This document shows, piece after piece, positions 25,639 through 37,101 of a stretch of 64,000 bases of DNA. The stretch is from Colocasia esculenta (Eukaryota > Streptophyta > Magnoliopsida > Alismatales > Araceae). Positions within the stretch are counted from its first letter, which is position 1, and every line of letters begins with the position of its first letter. Below the pieces are notes generated by a model. That model ran no database searches, was not told where the DNA came from, and worked only from the letters and a program-made list of their open reading frames with translations. The position numbers and the translations under genes were made by a program. The DNA lies in NCBI GenBank assembly GCA_014218235.1, contig CM024758.1:72612206-72676205 (forward strand). The letters run 5' to 3'.

Positions 25639-26416
25639 TAATCAATCATTGTGAATTTACATCAATTTTGATTTTATTCCTTGATGGTTGCATGTATTGA
25701 TGGTTTTTTGACAATTGTAGGGATCTATTGTTGTTCAAACGGAGGGCAAGAATTAAATGGAAGGCCTATACAAGACAACATATTCTCATGTTCTGTATGT
25801 CATAGGCGGATTGTGACTCTTGTTGTACATTCAGACAGATTATATGTACGTTGACGATGTGAAATTTACGTAAAGAGAATACTTTTGTTGCATATGAAAG
25901 ATACAAATATTTGTATTAATGAAAAGACTGTTTGTTGCATGTAAGAAATACTGAGTTCTTTGCGGTAATTTGGTATGAAATGAATGTCTGAAAGGTATAA
26001 ATAATTTTAGTTTATATATTCTCATAGATATGTTAATTTTACAAGAGTTAAATGACGTAAAACAGATAAAATACTGTCAGTTTATTTTCAGAAAAAATAA
26101 GTATAAATTTATTTAATTTTTTTATTGCAAACTTTGTATTCTTAAAAAAATACAACATATGGTTGAAATTTTGTTTAAATTATGTGTATCATCACATGAT
26201 GTGAAATTATATAATCTATGTTGACATTTTTACATTTGGATAGTAGATCGTTCAATTTAGATATAAGACAAATTTTAAAAAAATTATATATGATCGTTTA
26301 TAATTAAGTGATGGGTGATTGTGCAAATCGAGAGGGATCCACAATTTAAACGTGTAAATTTAAAATTTTGAACAAAAGATTTATCCAATAGGAAATTAAT
26401 AATCAATAATATATAT
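25639..26416. other. AT-rich flank, no gene seen
   Basis: Low-complexity AT-rich DNA between the hAT element and element C. No coding frame, RNA gene or repeat was recognised. Its last five bases, TATAT (26412-26416), are the left target duplication of element C. Before that insertion this flank was contiguous with 62933 onward. Confidence 0.6.
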
Positions 26417-27179
26417 TGTGGTGGCTATTTCTAACCACCTAGACCCCTAGGGCCCATCATGGCCCAGTACAGCCCTACAAGGCACCCCTCGTAGGTGCCA
26501 CGCGTCCTCGTGCGCAGCCTTTTGACTCCAAGCAGGAACCCCGGGCAGGGCATCTTCAGGCCCCAGAGGTGATCTCCGGACACCCTGTAGCCTATGTGGC
26601 CCAGGCGTCTCCTGCCGAACATTACTGGCTCGAAGCATGCCTTAACTTCGTCTACTCCAAGCACCGAGTAGGCAATCCAATTACCGAGCAGTCCCCCTAC
26701 TCGGTACCTCCCAAGCATGAGGAGCAGCAAAGTTCGTCGCCAATCAGCGACGGTTACGCCCACGATGCGGCACGCACCCCACGTTCAAGTTGTGCGTTAA
26801 CTACAGAGCCCCTCAACGGGCGCCTTAAAGGGTAACTCCCCATCAAGAGTGCTAACCGACGTGCCGCCCTTTCTGACATCACCAAGGGACGTTACCTCTT
26901 ACGTTCCCATCATCCCTGCCTATAAAAGGCTCAAGTAAGCCTCCATGCAGACGTACGTGATCTACACACACCGCTCTCACACAACACTGAACCCTTCTTC
27001 TCTAAGCCTCATTTACAGTCGATTGACTTAGGCATCCGAGGGTTCTCCCCGGTTCTTCAACCGGGCCCCCCCGATCTGGTTCTGGTTTTGCAGGCATTCG
27101 CTCACTACCGGCGGCCGTCTTCCCTGTCTCCAAGTGTAGGCCCATTTGGTTCCAGCCCAAAAAGGAAAATACCTCCACA
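26417..27179 (+). repeat. 5' LTR of element C
   Basis: 763 bp, TGTGGTGGC to CCTCCACA, aligned along its whole length with 62164-62927. A TATA box (TATAAAAGG at 26921) and a CA-rich stretch after it mark the likely promoter and transcript start region. Confidence 0.93.
26921..26929 (+). promoter_or_regulatory. TATA box in the 5' LTR of element C
   Basis: TATAAAAGG, conserved at 62668-62676 in the other LTR although the LTRs differ at many other places. Confidence 0.65.
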
Positions 27180-27183
27180 CTTT

Positions 27184-27200
27184 TGGCGCCGTCGGTGGGA
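27184..27200 (+). other. Primer binding site of element C
   Basis: TGGCGCCGTCGGTGGGA lies five bases after the LTR end. Related TGGCGCCG starts are common primer sites in plant gypsy elements; the tRNA (an Asp-type is likely) is not verified here. Near-copies of this site recur seven more times in the following array. Confidence 0.7.
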
Positions 27201-29098
27201 ACGAACGAGAGGCCATGCGCTCTACCTGAGCGTCTCATCTTCATGAGACCCACACACCCTTATCCTCACTGGGGGGCTGTGTAGAGGTATTCTTTAGTCC
27301 CACATTGAAAGATAGTGAGAACAAGTGTGTGCTTATCAGTAAGAGTCTCACCTCTTCTCCCAAGAGGGCCCTTTTAAAGGACAAAACCCTAGGAATGGGG
27401 ACAATACCTCTTGGGAGGCACACTTAAATCACGTCTCTTCATTGGCACCGTCTGTGGGAACGAATGAGAGGCCATGCGCCCTACCCGAGCGTCCCATCTT
27501 CATGAGATCCGCACACCCTTATCCTCACCGGGGTGCTGTGTAGAGATATTCTTTAGTTCCACATTGAAAGATAGTGAGAACAAGTGTGTGCTTATCAGCA
27601 AGAGCCTCACCTCTTCTCCCAAGAGGGCCATTTTAAAGGACAAAACCCCAAGCATGGGGACAACACCTCTTGGGAGGCACACTTAAATCACGCCTCTTCA
27701 TTCGCGCCGTCTGTGGGAACGAACGAGAGGCCATGCGCTCTACCCGAGCGTCTCATCTTCATGAGACCTGCACACCCTTATCCTCACTGGGGGGCAGTGT
27801 AGAGGTATTCTTTAGTCCCACATTGAAAGATAGTGAGAACAAGTGTGTGCTTATCAGTAAGAGTCTCACATGTTCTCCCAAGAGGGCCCTTTTAAAGGAC
27901 AAAACCCCAAGCATTGGGACATTACCTCTTGGGAGGCACACTTAAATCACGTCTCTTCATTGGCACCGTCTGTGGGAACGAATGAGAAGCCATGCACTCT
28001 ACCCGAGAGTCTCATCTTCATGAGACCCGCACACCCTTATCCTCACTGGGGGGGCAGTGTAGAGGTAATCTTGAGTCCCACATTGAAAGATAGTGAGAAC
28101 AAGTGTGTGCTTATCAGCAAGAGCCTCAACTCTTCTTCCAAGAGGGCCCTTTTAAAGGACAAAACCCCAAGCATGGGCACAATACCTCTTGGGAGGCACA
28201 CTTCAATCACGTCTCTTCATTGGCGCCGTCTGTGGGAATGAACGAGAGGCCATGCGCTCTGCCCGAGCATCTCATCTTCATGAGACCCGCACACCCTTAT
28301 CCTCACTGGGGGGCTGTGTAGAGGTATTCTTTAGTCCCACATTGAAAGATAGTGAGAACAAGTGTGTGCTTATCAGTAAGAGTCTCACCTCTTCTCCCAA
28401 GAGGGCCCTTTTAAAGGACAAAACCCCAAGCATGGGGACAATACCTCTTGGGAGGCACACTTAAATCACGTCTCTTCATTGGCGCCGTCTGTGGGAACGA
28501 ACGAGAGGCCATGCGCTCTACCCGAGCGTCTCATCTTCATGAGACCCGCAAACCCTTATCCTCAATGGGGGGTCTGTGTAGAGGTAATCTTTAGTCCCAC
28601 ATTGAAAGATAGTGAGAACAAGTGTGTGCTTATCAGCAAGAGCCTCACCTCTTCTTTCAAGAGGGCCCTTTTAAAGGACAAAACCCAAGCATGGGGACAA
28701 TACCTCTTGGAGGCACACTTAAATCACGTCTCTTCATTGGCGCCGTCTGTGGGAATGAATGAGAGCCCATGCGCTCTACCCGAGCGTCTCATCTTCTTGA
28801 GACCCGCAGACCCTTATCCTCACTGAGGGGCTGTGTAGAGGTATTATTTAGTCCCACATTGAAAGATAGTGAGAACAAGTGTGTGCTTATCAGTAAGAGT
28901 CTCACCTCTTCTCCCAAGAGGGCCCTTTTAAAGGACAAAACCCCAAGCATGGGGACAATACCTTTTGGGAGGCACACTTAAATCACGTCTCTTCTTTGGC
29001 GCCGACTGTTGGAACGAACGAGAGGCCATGCGCTCTACCCGAGCATCTCATCTTCATGAGATTCGCATACCCTTATCCTCACCGGGGGGCTGTGTAGA
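27184..29098 (+). repeat. Tandem array of seven 259-bp units, TRIM-like, each with a primer-site copy
   Basis: Primer-site-like TGGCGCCGTCTGTGGGAA copies begin at 27184, 27443, 27702, 27961, 28221, 28480, 28738 and 28997 (spacing 258-260). Each unit has two parts. A leader of about 95 bases ends in the purine-rich CACTGGGGGGC. The second part, about 164 bases, opens TGTGTAGAGG, closes CTCTTCA and is followed at once by the next primer site (first example 27278-27441). That is the layout of a miniature LTR element: LTR, primer site, short interior, polypurine tract, LTR. The array ends after an eighth leader at TGTGTAGA (29098). Open frames here, on both strands, simply repeat with the unit and are not taken as genes. 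Confidence 0.85.
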
Positions 29099-29159
29099 AT
29101 CTTGACGGTGCTATGTCCTCTCATTAAGGGACAAGCATCCTCTCGAAGCCCTGACCCCC

Positions 29160-30984
29160 GTGCCTCCGCAAGCCAACCAGCCTTCTACCAGCCGAGGAAT
29201 TCCTGCTGAAGATCTACTTCCAGTCCGCATAGATAACGATCCCGAGCATGTCATATATATTGGCTCGCTGCTTTCGGAAGCCGAACAGCAACGCTACAAG
29301 GCATTCCTCTTAGCCAATTTAGATGTGTTTGCGTGGTCGCATGACGAGCTACCAGGCATCCCTCCGGATGTGATGGTGCATCGCCTTCGTCTGGATCCAA
29401 AGGTTCTACCAATCCAGCAGTGACGGCGACCCGTCAACCGAGAATGGCAGACCGTGATCCATGATCACGTCGTCAAAAGCCAAACAGTTGGGCTCCTCCT
29501 AGAAGCCCACTACCCAAGGTGGATCTCCAATGTGGTCCTCGTAACAAAAGCTAATGGAAAATGGCGCGTATGTGTGGACTACAAAGATCTTAACAAGGCT
29601 ACACCCAAGGACAACTTTCATTTGCCGCACATCGACCAGCTAGTAGACGCCACGTCCGGGCACGAGCTCCTTAGCTTCTTGGATGCATATTCTGGGTACC
29701 ACCAGATCAGCATGAATCCCCCAGACCAAGACGCCACTACGTTTGTCACCGACCTGGGCTTATACTGTTTCACCAGGATGCCCTTTAGTCTGAAGAACGC
29801 AGGCGCGACGTACCAGCGGCTAGTCAACAAGATGTTCGAGCAGCAGATTGGGTGCAATATGGAAGTCTACGTCGATGATATGTTGGTCAAAACGCTTCCG
29901 AGCGTCGACCACGTCGCAGACCTTGAAGAAACCTTCACAACCCTGCGGAGGTACAACATGAAGCTTAACCCAGCCAAATGTGCGTTTGGAGTGCGCTCCG
30001 GTAAGTTCCTCGGTTTCCTCGTATCGAATAGAGGAATAGAGGCCAACCCCAAGAACATTCAAGCCATCTTGGAGATGAACAGTCCAAAGACGGTCCGCGA
30101 CATCCAGCGGCTCACTGGATGCCTCGCTGCGCTCAACCGGTTCATGTCCCGGGCAGCCGAGAGGAGTTTCAACTTCTTTAGGTTGCTGCGAGGCCCCAAA
30201 GGCACCTCACAGCAAGGGGGGTATGTACGGTGGACCGAGGACTGCGAAGCTGTCCTCACGGAGCTGAAGGCATATTTAGCGGCCCCACCTGTTCTCTCAA
30301 AACCTGTGCTCGGAGAACCATTGTTCGTGTACCTTTCAGTCACCGAACACTCCATCAGTGTAGTGCTAATCAGAGAAGAGATGACGGCACAACATCCTGT
30401 CTACTATATCAGCAGGGTCCTTCAAGAAGCTGAAAGAAGGTACCCTCGAGCAGAGAAGCTCGCCCTTGCTCTAGTCACAACTGCATGGAAGCTTAGGCCC
30501 TACTTTCAGGCCCATTCAATCACAGTCTTCACCGACAGCCATTGAAGCTTATCCTTCAGCGGCCAGAGGCTTCCGGCAGACTCATCAAATGGGCCATCGA
30601 GCTAGGCGAGTTTGATATCAGCTACCGTCTAAGGATGGCTATCAAGGCACAAGCGCTGGCTGACTTCGTTGCGGAGTGCACCCTCCCGGCCGAGCGGGAC
30701 CCACCGTTGGCTGATGAGCCCCCTTGGGAGCTCTATGTAGACGGATCCTCCTGCGTTACAGGGAGCGGAGCAGGCCTAGTGCTCACCTCTCCGGAGGGTC
30801 TGGAGTTCCAGTACGCCTTAAGGTTCTGTTTTCCTGCCTCCAACAATGTTGCAAAGTACGAGGCGTTGCTGTCTGGAATCTGAATGGCCAGGCACCTCGG
30901 AGCTCTGCGACTGCAGATATTCAGTGACTCGTAGTTGGTCGCCAACCAGGTGAATGGACACTTCGAGGCAAGGGAGCCCCACAT
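29160..30984 (+). pseudogene. Reverse transcriptase, RNase H and N-terminal half of second RNase H of element C
   Basis: The frame begins in the RT linker (VFAWSHDELPGIPPDVMVHRL), has a TGA at about 29421 where Arg is expected, then runs through RT: WRVCVDYKDLNKATPKD, catalytic Asp in SFLDAYSGYHQ, and YVDD near codons 139-142 of the 29454 frame. The first RNase H follows (WTEDCEAVLTELK, ISRVLQEAERRYP). A one-base deletion near 30540 shifts the frame. The second, archaeal-type RNase H of Tat elements starts at LYVDGSSCVTGSGAG and NVAKYEALL, with stops at 30881 and about 30930. At 30984 (PHM) it is interrupted by element A and resumes at 57214. No gag or protease precedes this segment. Confidence 0.9.
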
Positions 30985-30989
30985 GGCAA
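30985..30989. other. Left target-site duplication of element A (one base mutated)
   Basis: GGCAA here against GGCAC at 57214-57218. The family protein at this site (HMAQYL) supports GGCAC as the original, so the left copy has a C to A change. Confidence 0.8.
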
Positions 30990-33115
30990 TGTTGCCCAGC
31001 TAGCTAGCCCAGAGGGGGGGTGAATGGGTTATTAAAATTTGATCTTTGACTAATACCTGTTCACTGAAAAGATTACACAACAACTTAAACGAAGGTTAGA
31101 GTTAGAGGAAATGAGACAGCAACCATACAAAACACAACCACAAGACACAAGGATTTTTATCCTGGTTCGAAACTCCTCTCCACAGGAGACCTACGTCCAG
31201 TCCCTGAGCAATACCTCAGGATTTCACTATCAAGGGTACTATCCCCCTCACGGATCCTTACACCCAGCCTTAACTGGTCTTACTTCAACCTGAAGGGAAT
31301 ACAACCACCCTGGATACCACCAGGTCTTCCTTCACCCAAAAGGGAATACAACCACCCTGGATACCACCAAGTCTTCCTTCACCCAAAAGGGAATACAACC
31401 AATAGAAAGAAGTGTAAGAACAAGCTTCAGGAACTAGCTCAAACAGCTACAATCTGAAGCAAACAAGCCTCGAGAGAGAAGGAATTTTATCACTGGTTTC
31501 TCTCCAAAGACTACACTGGCTCTCACAGAAATTTCGTCGAGAACACTGAGAGCTAAAGAGCTAAGATGGATTTGAATGGAGTTGTTTGCTCTTGTTTGAA
31601 TCACAGAAGACTTAAGGGATTGGCGATGCTTTCTCTCAGAATAATATTCTTCAAAAGGTGTTATCCTTCTCAGTCTTGAGTCTTGTATTTAAGCTTCTAC
31701 TTGAAATTTGAACGTTAAAGATCCGTTGTCTCTCATTCTGGTGTACGTTAGACTGATCTGCAAGGAAGCTTCTGATCTTCAGTCCTTTATCCTTTCGTAC
31801 ACGCCAAAGAGATATTTTGATATCTTGTATCTTTTGTGTCCAACGTTGTACAGATAAATCTTGTCAGGTATCTGCAAGCATGTCAACAATAAATAGGAGA
31901 CAGCTAGGGCTGTTGTTGATCGTTAGTCACAGTTTGGAAAAGATATTGCTAGTTTTAGCAAAGCTCCTTTCTGTCAAAATAAAGATGTAGACAGAATAGC
32001 ACAATGGTGGAAGATATCGTCTGCATGCATGAGAGATACGTTCAGAGATCATTGAATGCATAGCAGTCAAACAGATGAGATACGACTTTGACTATTCAAC
32101 GTATACTCAAGAATATTATATTGATATAACAATGAAATCGATATGAACAAACCCGATGCCATTATGACTTATGAAATCGTTACACGAATCGAGTCGTTAT
32201 GAGCATCAAGGAAATCGATGTGATTACTTACCAAATCGTTACTGGTAAGCAAGTCGTTATGACAATACAGAAATCGTTGTGAATAATACAGAAGTCGTTT
32301 ATGAGTGTTACAGAAATCGATGTGATTACTTATCAAATCGTTACTGATAAGCAAGTCGTTATAATCATCAAAGAAATCGATATGAAACACTTAACAAATC
32401 GTTTCTGAGAAGCAAATCGTTGTGTTTCTAAAGAAGTCGATATGAAACACTTAACAAATCGTTATGAGATGCAAATCGTTGTAGGTTATAAAGAAACCGT
32501 TATGACAGCTTATGGAGTCGTTGTGACGAGCAAGTCGTTACGGGCTCTAAAGGAATCGGTAAAATTACTTATAGAGTCGTTGTGACGAGCAAGTCGTTAC
32601 GGGCTCTAAAGGAATCGTTACAATTACTTATAGAGTCGTTGTGACGAGCAAGTCGTTACGGGCTCTAAAGGAATCGTTACGAGAACTTAAGAAATCGTTA
32701 CGATAGATAAGTCGTTACGCGTTTAAAAGAAATCGTTGTGATGCCATAGAATCGTTATGATATCTTTAAGAAATCGTTACGGTATCGATTAGTTTGAAAC
32801 ATCACGACTTTTCGATCAGAAAGGAAATCGATCATAATACTTATGAAATCGTTATGATGACTCTATTGAAATCAATATGAGGTTATAAAGGAATCGTTCT
32901 GATTATCAATTAGAAGTCGATATGAAGTATGAAGAAGTCGATGCAATGACTTGGAAAAATTATGAAAAGAGAGTCTTACCTGATTGTCTTGAACTTTCTT
33001 TTACTTTTGTTTCCTGTCCTCAAGGCTCAAGTAATTCATTAGTAATGTTTTGTTAATCATCAAAATTAATATATAAATAAGTGAATTAATTTATATGAGG
33101 AAAGTTTGGTCATCA
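30990..33115 (-). repeat. 3' LTR of element A
   Basis: On the plus strand TGTTGCCCAG to TTGGTCATCA, 2126 bp. It holds three ~46-bp GGTCTTCCTTCACCC-type repeats (about 31275-31395; the other LTR has two) and a U3 half (32110-32960) full of AAATCGTTATGA and CAAGTCGTTACG words in ~60-bp periods. Confidence 0.95.
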
Positions 33116-33208
33116 ATCTCCCCCTTTTTGATGATGACAAAATATACTAGACAACATAATGAAAACAACATGTTTTTCAGAGTTGCATTAGTTTTCTCCC
33201 CCTTTTTG
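33116..33208 (-). other. Doubled polypurine tract of element A
   Basis: On the minus strand two near-identical purine tracts lie before the 3' LTR: CAAAAAGGGGGAGAT directly abutting it (33130-33116) and GACAAAAAGGGGGAGA about 65 bases upstream (33208-33193). Element B has the same pair. Multiple polypurine tracts have been described for Sireviruses. Confidence 0.75.
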
Positions 33209-33259
33209 TCAATAAGCAAAAAGATAGTCTATGAGACAAAGATGAGAGAAAGCTTTGTA

Positions 33260-36200
33260 TTAAGTAGGAATAAGATAATACAAAGGAGACAAGAGGGAGG
33301 CATGCTGGGAAATAACAGTCCATGCCTTGATCTCTATGTCTTCAAAAGTCTGGCGGAAAACACCAGGAGCAACTGAGAAAGAAGAACCCATGGCTGGAGA
33401 GATTCTCTGAATGTAAAGCCGCCGCTGTTCTTCCAGGAATTCTTCATACTGATCTTTATCCAGGATAAAGCGGAAGTAGGTGCTCTTTCCAAAGCTGGCA
33501 CGATGGAGAAATCTATCTAGAGAGATTGGATAGAAAATCTTCTGATCAAGCAGGTCCTGCTTCAGAGCATAGAAGGTAGTATATCTGGCTGCCCACTGAA
33601 CATAGATCTCTTGAATGGGATTTATGGAGTTGAGATCCATGAAGGCTTCAGCTGATAAAGTAGGCTTCGCTTGACGGACCAAGGAACTGTTGATGGCTTG
33701 TAACTGAAGATGGGGTTCCTTGTAGAGTGTTTCCCATATGGTGGGAGAAAGCCTCTCACACTCAGAAATGAGTGGAGCCAAAACTTGAGAGGAAATGTGG
33801 CCAGAGTGGTATTCTCTGAAGATAAACCGCAAGAAGGAGGGCATTCTACCCTGCTTAGCTGACATTCTGCCCATCTGCTTAGCAAACATATCAAAGGCAT
33901 GAGAGCCTGCATCTGAGTCAAACACTAAGGAGTGTAGCTTCGGCAGAAGAACTGGAGAGTCAACTTGGAGGTCGGCAAAATCCACTGTGAGGGGAAGATT
34001 TACTGGATGTTCTGATCGCAGCATCACGAAAGCTGAATGAAATTGGTAGAACTGGACTTCAGGCAGCTTGTTCAAGTAGCAGAAATCACTATACAGCTGG
34101 AAGTTCTTGGCAATTCTAATCTCTTTCAAAATGAAAGGTCCCCAAGAGTTTTTATGCTGAAGGGTAAACCACTCAGAAAGAGTGAGTGGGTGAGCTCTAT
34201 GGGTTAGGGATCCTGCCCTAGCAGTCAAGTATTTGGTGTACTGAGCCTTGTTGCCTTTGACATTGGCCCACTGATCTTCAGTCTGGAACTCAGTGCCCTC
34301 AAGGATTTTGGATTTTTGAGGGTGGGACAGCTGGGTAAAAGGAAGAACAGTGTTTAGATGCTCAGAGAGGCTGAGGAAAGGAATACCATAGATGGTGGAG
34401 AGGATGCATTTTTGAAGGTATTCCCTATAGATAGATCTTCTCTGAAGTTCGAGGGTAAGAGAGTACCAAAGAGGAGGAAATAATGATGAGGAGGGGATGC
34501 TGACAGAGGATGAATGTTTCCTCTTTTTCTTGGCAGGACTGGGAGGATCAGTCCTGTGGATATGGGTGGCAGTGGAGAGAATGGTGAGGAGGGTATTTCT
34601 CTCAAAATCATCCGGAATATTAGTGTCAAAGACACCAAGAAGGTGAGGTTTTTCCAGAATGAAGGTGACAGAGGAAGGAGGAGTAGGAGGATAGAAGAGG
34701 TGTTTGGGATTGAAGGATGTAGACGGGTGAACTGGAGTGGTTTGAGTGAGAGTTGAAGAAGGTGAGAATGATGATGGAGCTGAGGTGTGAGAAGGAGTGG
34801 GAGAGAAAGAAGGTTGAGATGAAATGAGAGAGGAAGAAGGTTGGGTGCGAGGCATAGGGTGTTTGAGAGTTGGTGGTGCTGGAGGGGCTGTAGAAGGAGA
34901 TAAAGGTGAGGAGAGGGTTGGAGTTGCAAGAGTAGAAGTGTCAGGGGCCTTGGTGGCTTCAATGGGCTCTTTCCCTTTTGCATGACCCTCTCTGACAACC
35001 GCAGACGGCCCAGATGGCCCTGATGCTGGCACTGATGGCCCTGACTCTTGAGCTGGAGGCCCTGGTGGCCGAGGAACAGCTGCTGATCTACTCTGAGTAG
35101 CTGCAGGAGAAACACCACTTGACCTTGATAGCACAGATAACAATGATTTCATGTCTGCCATTTCCTTGTTGAACCACCTCATAGCATTTCTGACTGAGGA
35201 TAGTTCAGAAGTAGTTGAAGCTTGGCTGGCAATTATTCCTTGAACACTAGACTGCACTGCTGACAGAATCTCTCCCTGAGCTTTCAACAATTCCAAAACA
35301 GGTTTCAGATTAACTTTTCTGTGGCTCTTTCTCTGCTTTCTGTGAACCACCCTCTTCCCTTTCCTCTGAGGTGCTGGTTCTTTAATAGACTGCTCCCCCT
35401 GAGCAGGAGCTTCCTCTTCAACTTCCATTTGCTTCCCCTGAGCAGGAGCTTCCTCTTCAACTGGATCTACTGGAGCATTGGACTGCTCCACAGGAATTGA
35501 TTCTTCAATGTGGCCTTCTGCCACAGCGTCTTCCATTTCAATTTCACCAGGCTGTGAGTGGACTGGTGTGGAGAGAGCTGATTCAACCAAACTCCTAAGA
35601 ATTGAGCCAATTATTGAGGTAGGCATATCACAGGCTTCATCTGCCACTACCTCCTCAACTACAGGAGCTGTAAGAGGTTCTGGCTCAATTGTAGGTGCTA
35701 CTGCCTGCACTTCAACAGCTGGAGATACTGCTTGCTGCTCTGCTGCTGACTCTACTGCTTGCTGCTCAGTTGCAGGAGCTTCTGCTTGCTGCTGAACAGC
35801 TGGTGCTACTGCTGCCATTTCCTGAACATCAGAAATTTCTACATCACCAATTATGGCCTCTCCCTCGGCCACAGTGGTCTTAGACCATACACCTTCAATT
35901 ACAGAGAACCCACTTTTCTTGAGATTCCTGGACCTTATACACTGGCCCATCTTCTCCACAACTGCCCCAGATAAGTCTACTCCAAAATGTTTGAAAACCT
36001 TTGTAAGTAGATGAGCATAGGGCAATGAGACATTCCACTTACTTCTTGTATCCCATATCTGATCTCGGGCAAATTTCATCCTTTCCAGCATGACTTGGGC
36101 CATATTAATCTCCTTTTGTTGAATCGCCCAAAACATCATATCAGAATCTGCCCTAGTGCACGTTGAGAAGGTGGCACTGCGAGGAACTAAAATTTGGCAG

Positions 36201-36686
36201 ATAATGAAATGAAGAAGACGGTTGTATGCATTCATCTTATTAATATCCAATTTCGCGTCTCTTAGCCTAAACCCTGGACCTATAATGCCAAGGCCCTTTG
36301 CTTCATCGTTCACTGTGTGAACCTCACTGAAACCAGACGTCTTCACTCCAAATAACAAGAGCAACAACTCATAATCGACTTTAATTTGGATTCCCTTTAC
36401 CGATGATACAAGGGACCCAGCCATCTGCCTCTGACCTTAAACACACATAAAATGCTTTCACCAGGTCGGGATAGCTTACTTCGGTGAAAGTGGCAATTTC
36501 CATCCACTGCATCCTTCTCAAGGCTTCTACTAAACTGCTCATGCCATTCTTCTCTAGATTCTGAACATCCACTGCCTTGTTTCCGCAAATCTTCGTCTTC
36601 ACGAAGGTAAACCTTTCCTGCTGCTCTACGGACAGGTACTCAGCACTGTAGCCCTCTACACTTCCGGAGATCATCGGAGTGGCCAT
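33260..36686 (-). pseudogene. Extra 3' ORF of element A (Sirevirus env-position protein), one frame break
   Basis: The ATG at 36686 (MATPMISGSVEGYSAEYL) matches the starts in B and D. After about 90 codons a four-base insertion at about 36412 (GATGGCTGGGTCC against GATGGGTCC in B) shifts the frame; the rest (36424-33260) is open for 1054 codons to a stop. The N-terminal ~270 residues (MEIATFTEVSYPDLVKAFYV, LLHFIICQILVPRSATFST) match my memory of the putative plant transposon protein family. Then come an Ala/Gln/Glu-rich stretch, a basic patch (RKGKRVVHRKQRKSHRK), a Pro/Ser-rich linker and a unique C-terminal part. No signal peptide or membrane segment is evident, so an envelope role is not supported. 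It begins about 415 bases after the pol stop. Confidence 0.82.
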
Positions 36687-37101
36687 GGGTAGAGAGAAGA
36701 AAACAGTTCTGAAGAAGGGAGATGATGGAAGAGATGGAAGCCCTCTAGGGATTCTTCGCGGGAAGAAGAGAAAGCTTCAAATCTTGCTGAGAGTCGATGC
36801 CGGAATCGTTAGGGCATCGGCTTTGGGTGAACAGATAAAGAGAAAGGGCAAAGGTGGAAGATGTCGGAAGATGAGTCGTTCCCAGAACGATTTGACTAAT
36901 TAAGAAATACTTTATCGAAAAATGAAGCGCCAAAGGCGGTAATGGCAGAAAGCGACAAATGTTTTGACGAGACAAACTGATTTCAACACAGCAGCAGTCA
37001 AAGAAGAGTAAATAAGCTGAGTTTTGCTTAGAGTCAGGGAAAGAGAGAAAATTTCATTTAATCTGAAAAATTTATATGTCAATTTAAATACAAGAATCTT
37101 T

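Noticed and set aside
27184..29098. Regular repeats resembling a CRISPR array, and several 60-120 codon frames on both strands
   Set aside because: The whole 259-base unit is repeated with no unique spacers, the organism is a plant, and the frames recur only because the DNA unit recurs.
33260..36424. 1054-codon frame as a host gene
   Set aside because: It lies between pol and the 3' LTR of element A, and homologues occupy the same place in B and D; it is a retrotransposon ORF.
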